Below, piece by piece: positions 6,330 through 9,045 of a stretch of 9,045 nt of DNA. This stretch comes from Helicobacteraceae bacterium (lineage in GTDB: Bacteria > Campylobacterota > Campylobacteria > Campylobacterales > SZUA-545), in contig JAITEA010000204.1 of NCBI GenBank assembly GCA_031282285.1, positions 1 to 9,045 of the forward strand. The letters are read 5' to 3'. The stretch's first letter is position 1. Every line of letters starts with the position of its first letter. The position numbers and the translations under genes are program-made. The notes beneath the pieces were generated by a model. That model was given only the letters and a program-made list of their open reading frames with translations. It did no database searches and had not been told where the DNA came from.

Positions 6330-7128
6330 AAACCATCTTTCGCTGATTATCGCGCTGACAACTTTGCTTGCCGCCTTTCAATCCGTCGCCGTCTTTTCGC
6401 AGGTAACGAACGACTACGAGATCGCGCTTGGCGACGAGTACGCGATTGTCGTCGTAGCCAAAAAACCGCTGGAACTCTCCGAGATTTCGGCGCTGGCGCC
6501 GCAGGCGGTCGCGCTGGAGCCGATCGATTCGGCGCTGATCTTGGACGAGGTGAAAGACGCGCTGAGCGACGCCAATTTAGCCTATCTCAAAAACGCTATG
6601 CCGCGCTTCTACAGCCTCCGTCTTAGCTCTTACCCATCGAGCGAAGAGCGCGAAAATATCGAGCGGCAGCTAGCCAAAAACGACTCGATCGTTCGCGTGG
6701 AGACTTTCGCCAAAACGCAGGATCGGCTCTACCGGCTGCTGCTACTAATAAAAACTATGCTGCTCGCGTTAGCCGCGCTGATGTTTGTGGTGGCGTTTTT
6801 GATGATCGTGCGGCAGATGGAGGTGTGGCGTTTCGAGCACAGCAAGCGCGTAAATATTATGGCGATCTTCGGCGCGCCGCTGCTGCTCAGAAGCGCCGCG
6901 CTGTTTCGTCTGGCGATCGTCGATTCGTTTTTCTCTTCGCTGATCGTCGGGGGTTTATTTTATTATCTTTCAGCCGATTCTATGCTCAAGAATCTGTTAA
7001 ACGAAGTGGGGTTAGGCGGCATTCGCTACGATCTGATAACTTCGTCGCTGACGCTGTTTGGCGCGGCGCTGGCTATTTCGCTTAGCGGCGTTCTGTTTGT
7101 GATTTTGAAGGCGGAAGAGACGCAATGA
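6316..7128 (+). CDS. ftsX: Cell-division membrane protein FtsX
   Basis: From TTG 6316 the protein has 270 residues with the four-helix FtsX layout: TM1 about 8-28, a periplasmic domain about 29-140, TM2 about 144-166, a cytoplasmic loop with VNIMAIFGAPLLLRSA, TM3 about 197-220, and TM4 about 244-264. FtsX has no enzymatic activity; it couples FtsE ATP hydrolysis to the periplasmic partner, here most likely the EnvC-like protein encoded next. The TTG start is chosen because AAGGG sits 7 bases before it and because MRSIKNHLSLIIALTTLLA is the expected N-terminus, with positive charges just before TM1. It overlaps ftsE by 14 bases and the next gene by four (ATGA). FtsX proteins diverge strongly in sequence, so the call rests on topology, the loop motif and context. 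Confidence 0.92.
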   Translation: MRSIKNHLSLIIALTTLLAAFQSVAVFSQVTNDYEIALGDEYAIVVVAKKPLELSEISALAPQAVALEPIDSALILDEVKDALSDANLAYLKNAMPRFYSLRLSSYPSSEERENIERQLAKNDSIVRVETFAKTQDRLYRLLLLIKTMLLALAALMFVVAFLMIVRQMEVWRFEHSKRVNIMAIFGAPLLLRSAALFRLAIVDSFFSSLIVGGLFYYLSADSMLKNLLNEVGLGGIRYDLITSSLTLFGAALAISLSGVLFVILKAEETQ

Positions 7129-8363
7129 GGCTTTTGAAACTTTTTACGATTATATTTGCGATCTTGTCGCTGGGCGCGATCGCCGCCGAAGCCAAAAGCC
7201 TCGACGAGATCGAAGCGGAGATCAAAGCGGCGAAGAGCCGTCTTGAAAAAAGTCAAAGCGACGAGGGCGCGCTGCAAAGCAAAGTCGACGCGCTCTCAAA
7301 GGAGATCGCCGCGGCTAACGCGCTGGTCGCCGAGATTGAAAAGGCGTTGGCTAACGGCGAAAAAGAGATTAAAAAGCTCGCGCAAAAAGCGGCGGGCGAA
7401 CGAGACGAGTTTGGCGCTTTGCAAAAGCAAAAAGAGTCGCTGGCGGCGGAAAAAGACGCGATCGAAAAAAGGCTTGTCAAACTGCTGGCAAAGCACGCGG
7501 CGCAAAGTTTGGTGATTGGCAAAAGCGGATCGCAAAACGAGGCGGACATTATAAAAACCGAGATTTTTTTTCTGATGCGCGATCGCGTTGAAAAGGACGC
7601 GGCGCGGCTGAAATCAAACTACGCGGATAAGATGGCGCAAATCAAAAAGACGCAAAGCCGCATAGACGAATTGCAGGGCAATCTCGACGCGCTGGCAAAA
7701 GCCGACGGCAGGCAGCGCGCGCTTAGAAGCGAGCAGACGAAGCTGATCGACGCGCTCAATACGCGCAAAAGCGGCTATCTTACCGAGCTGAATAAGCTAA
7801 TCGATCAGAAAAACCGCGAGCGGCAGCTACTAGCCGATCTGAACATTATGCGCCAGAAAACCGCCGACGATATGAAGCAGTCGCAGATCGCAAAACAAGA
7901 CGCGCTGCCCGGCGCCAAGATCGCTATTAAGCAGTACGGCGTTTCGTATCAGAGCGCGGGCGCGGGCAGTTACGACGGCAAAAAGGTCAAAGCGCCGCTC
8001 GATTCGCCGCCGATCACGGTTACAAAAGCGTTCGGACCCTATACCGATCCGGTATATAACATCAAGATACACAACGACTCCGTAACGCTTAAACCAAGCT
8101 CCGCGGACGCGCTTGTGCGAAGCGTTTTACCCGGCAAGGTGGTGTTTGCAGACAATATTAAGACGCTCGGCAAAGTGGTGATCGTAGAACATCAGGGCAA
8201 TATCCACACGATCTATCGCAATCTTGAGAGTATTTCGCCCAATATTAAAGTGGCGCGATCGCTTAAAGAGCGCGAATCGATCGGGCGCGTAAGCGGCGAA
8301 CTTGTTTTCGAGGTTACCAAAGACGGCTTGCCTATTAACCCGCTTCAGCTTATCTCTATCTAA
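7125..8363 (+). CDS. EnvC-like murein hydrolase activator: coiled coil plus degenerate LytM (M23) domain
   Basis: A 412-residue exported protein. The signal peptide ends at AEA (cleavage after Ala23). Residues about 24-265 are Lys/Glu/Ala-rich heptads, a long coiled coil, followed by a linker and a C-terminal LytM/M23 domain (about 285-412). M23 peptidases hold zinc with His, Asp and a second His; here His316 remains, but the HxxxD Asp is Val320, the HLHFE motif reads ELVFE (Glu392, Val394), and the YxHL His is Asn366. It should therefore not cut peptidoglycan itself. That matches EnvC, which is brought by FtsEX to activate amidases through an inactive LytM domain. The ATG overlaps the ftsX stop, with GGAAGAG just upstream. 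It is often annotated simply as M23 peptidase, which would be misleading. The partner amidase is not in the window. Confidence 0.9.
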   Translation: MRLLKLFTIIFAILSLGAIAAEAKSLDEIEAEIKAAKSRLEKSQSDEGALQSKVDALSKEIAAANALVAEIEKALANGEKEIKKLAQKAAGERDEFGALQKQKESLAAEKDAIEKRLVKLLAKHAAQSLVIGKSGSQNEADIIKTEIFFLMRDRVEKDAARLKSNYADKMAQIKKTQSRIDELQGNLDALAKADGRQRALRSEQTKLIDALNTRKSGYLTELNKLIDQKNRERQLLADLNIMRQKTADDMKQSQIAKQDALPGAKIAIKQYGVSYQSAGAGSYDGKKVKAPLDSPPITVTKAFGPYTDPVYNIKIHNDSVTLKPSSADALVRSVLPGKVVFADNIKTLGKVVIVEHQGNIHTIYRNLESISPNIKVARSLKERESIGRVSGELVFEVTKDGLPINPLQLISI

Positions 8364-8383
8364 CCGCCTATTTTCGCGGTTTG
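8362..8383 (+). terminator. Candidate terminator at the end of the eight-gene unit
   Basis: AACCGC (8362-8367) pairs perfectly with GCGGTT (8376-8381) around an eight-base loop (CTATTTTC). The two A's are part of the envC-like stop codon TAA (8361-8363). Only TTT follows (8380-8382), so it is weak as an intrinsic terminator, but it lies exactly where the unit must end and resembles the hairpin at 485-508 in using the stop codon as part of its stem. Confidence 0.4.
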
Positions 8384-8641
8384 CCCGTCGGATCGCTGTT
8401 TGGCTTCCCCCCACCCCCACCGCTTTCCAACACGCAGTAACGCTTGTTCGTGCCCTAAAACTCGCGGCGCTATGCAGACTAACAAAACAGAGCGTTTCGC
8501 TGCCGCCCATAACCTCTCAAATGCTCGCCCTCGACCCAATCCGTATATGCTTTGCCGCCGGCAGGCGGTTCGGGCTACGAAAAACAGCAGTCAAGTTGCG
8601 CGATATGAGCTAAAGTTGCTTAAAAAATATGAAAAATGCTC
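8384..8641. other. Gene-free intergenic stretch
   Basis: No credible gene is seen. Open frames crossing it give basic, low-complexity peptides without ribosome binding sites. It starts C-rich, with a C6-A-C5 run at 8407-8418, stays moderately GC-rich to about 8600, then turns AT-rich toward the next gene. There is one GATC at its start (8391-8394) and none afterwards. Apart from the short hairpin at 8554-8569 I see no RNA gene, repeat or attachment site in it. Confidence 0.5.
8554..8569. other. Short GC hairpin
   Basis: GCCGCC (8554-8559) pairs with GGCGGT (8564-8569), five Watson-Crick pairs and one G-U, around the loop GGCA. No T run follows on this strand, so it is not a clear terminator. 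It could be a chance inverted repeat or part of a longer structured leader. Confidence 0.25.
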
Positions 8642-8670
8642 TTGAAATAAATTCAAAATTAATATAAAAT
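8642..8670 (+). promoter_or_regulatory. Candidate sigma-70 promoter of the SRPBCC gene
   Basis: TTGAAA (8642-8647) and TAAAAT (8665-8670) each match five of six consensus bases and are separated by 17 bases, the ideal spacing. Transcription would start near 8677, leaving about 16 leader bases with the ribosome binding site TAGGAAGGA (8681-8689). The AT-rich setting makes chance matches likelier, but position and spacing are good. Confidence 0.5.
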
Positions 8671-8692
8671 TAAGTAGGTTTAGGAAGGATAA

Positions 8693-9045
8693 ATGGCGAT
8701 AAAAGAAATTTATACAGAAGCGCTAATAATCTCAAATTCAACTAGAATTTGGAAAATCCTAACCGATTTTGACAATTTTCCCAATTGGAATCCTTTTATC
8801 AAATATATAAAAGGCAATGTCGCCATTGGAAATACTATAAAAGTCAGAATTGAACCGCCAGATAGTATGCCAATAACTTTTGCTCCGAAAGTTCTTGAAA
8901 TTCAAGAAAACAGAAAACTTTGTTGGCGTGGGAAGTTCTTATTCTCAGGGCTTTTTGATGGCGAACACTGCTTTGAATTAAACGAACAATCAAATGGAAC
9001 AACAATTTTTATTCAAAAAGAAAAATTTAGCGGAATATTTGTCGG
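8693..9045 (+). CDS. SRPBCC (START-like / polyketide cyclase) family protein, 3' partial
   Basis: The frame is open from ATG 8693 to the window end: 117 codons plus two bases. Residues 12-36 (SNSTRIWKILTDFDNFPNWNPF) are the family's opening helix and turn, with the typical W-x-I-L-T-D-F ... W-N-P-F pattern. It continues with GNTIKVRI, MPITFAPKVLEI, KLCWRGKFLFSGLFDGEHCFEL and a Q-K-E-K-F-S-G-I-F end, matching small stand-alone SRPBCC proteins. These fold into a helix-grip barrel with a hydrophobic cavity; this subgroup's ligand is not known and no enzymatic residues can be assigned. TAGGAAGGA precedes the ATG. G+C is about 32%, far below the neighbours, with frequent ATA, AGA and TTA codons and no GATC, which suggests recent acquisition. 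It has its own promoter and is separated from the envC-like gene by about 330 bases. The C-terminus, probably some 30 residues, lies beyond the window. Confidence 0.85.
   Translation, partial: MAIKEIYTEALIISNSTRIWKILTDFDNFPNWNPFIKYIKGNVAIGNTIKVRIEPPDSMPITFAPKVLEIQENRKLCWRGKFLFSGLFDGEHCFELNEQSNGTTIFIQKEKFSGIFV

Noticed and set aside
8407..8418. C6-A-C5 tract as a phase-variation repeat
   Set aside because: Phase-variable tracts in Campylobacter are usually longer uninterrupted G/C runs within or just before genes. This one is broken, short, and over 270 bases from the next start.
505..8503. A shared ten-base word (GTTTCGCTGC at 505-514 and 8494-8503) in the two intergenic stretches
   Set aside because: The flanks do not align beyond ten bases; a match of this length is not far from chance in GC-rich DNA, so I do not call it a repeat family.
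8302..8645. Open frames after the envC-like gene (8302-8613 and 8400-8645)
   Set aside because: One overlaps the envC-like 3' end out of frame; both give basic, low-complexity peptides without ribosome binding sites. I could not align them to any family as a decayed gene.
1..9045. CRISPR array, tRNA/rRNA genes, insertion sequence or attachment site
   Set aside because: I found no regularly spaced repeat, no tRNA or rRNA signature, no transposase and no terminal inverted repeats in reading the window; a covariance-model search was not possible.

Overview
This window looks like a piece of a Campylobacterota (class Campylobacteria) chromosome, with all recognised genes on the + strand. The assignment rests on gene order: a DUF507 gene next to carA, and a block of RluA-type pseudouridine synthase, FlpA-like fibronectin type III lipoprotein, TrmB, FtsE, FtsX and an EnvC-like protein. 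As I recall, Campylobacter jejuni and Helicobacter pylori both carry these as two separate conserved blocks. The core genes here are unusually GC-rich for that phylum (hand-sampled lines about 52-68% G+C) and full of GATC and the octamer GCGATCGC. The species is therefore not one of the familiar low-GC Campylobacter or Helicobacter; an uncultured lineage is plausible but unproven.

Layout. 1-138 is the 3' end of an unrecognised gene. It is followed 11 bases later by a small Gly/Ser-rich lipoprotein gene (150-488) whose stop codon lies inside a likely terminator hairpin. 489-833 holds no supported gene; it runs from pyrimidine-rich to G-rich and ends in a candidate promoter. From 834 to 8363 eight genes are packed so tightly (overlaps of 4, 89, 8, 14 and 4 bases, and one 6-base gap) that they almost certainly form one transcription unit: DUF507, carA, RluA-family synthase, flpA-like, trmB, ftsE, ftsX, envC-like. 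A second hairpin, again built on the stop codon, closes it. 8383-8641 holds no supported gene. A separate AT-rich gene (about 32% G+C) with its own promoter, encoding an SRPBCC/START-like protein, starts at 8693 and runs off the end.

Function. The unit mixes housekeeping steps: carbamoyl phosphate supply for pyrimidines and arginine (carA), RNA modification (pseudouridine in rRNA, m7G in tRNA) and envelope work. The strongest functional link is at the end: FtsE (ATPase), FtsX (membrane) and a coiled-coil protein with a degenerate LytM domain match the FtsEX-EnvC module that switches on cell-wall amidases at division.

No wholly new system is evident. The best leads are the carA/RluA junction, where the expected start codon reads ATA instead of ATG in what would be an ATGA overlap; the joining of two usually separate blocks at that same point; the 89-base overlap between the RluA-type gene and the FlpA signal peptide; the HIP1-like GCGATCGC enrichment; and the GATC-free, AT-rich SRPBCC gene, which looks acquired.
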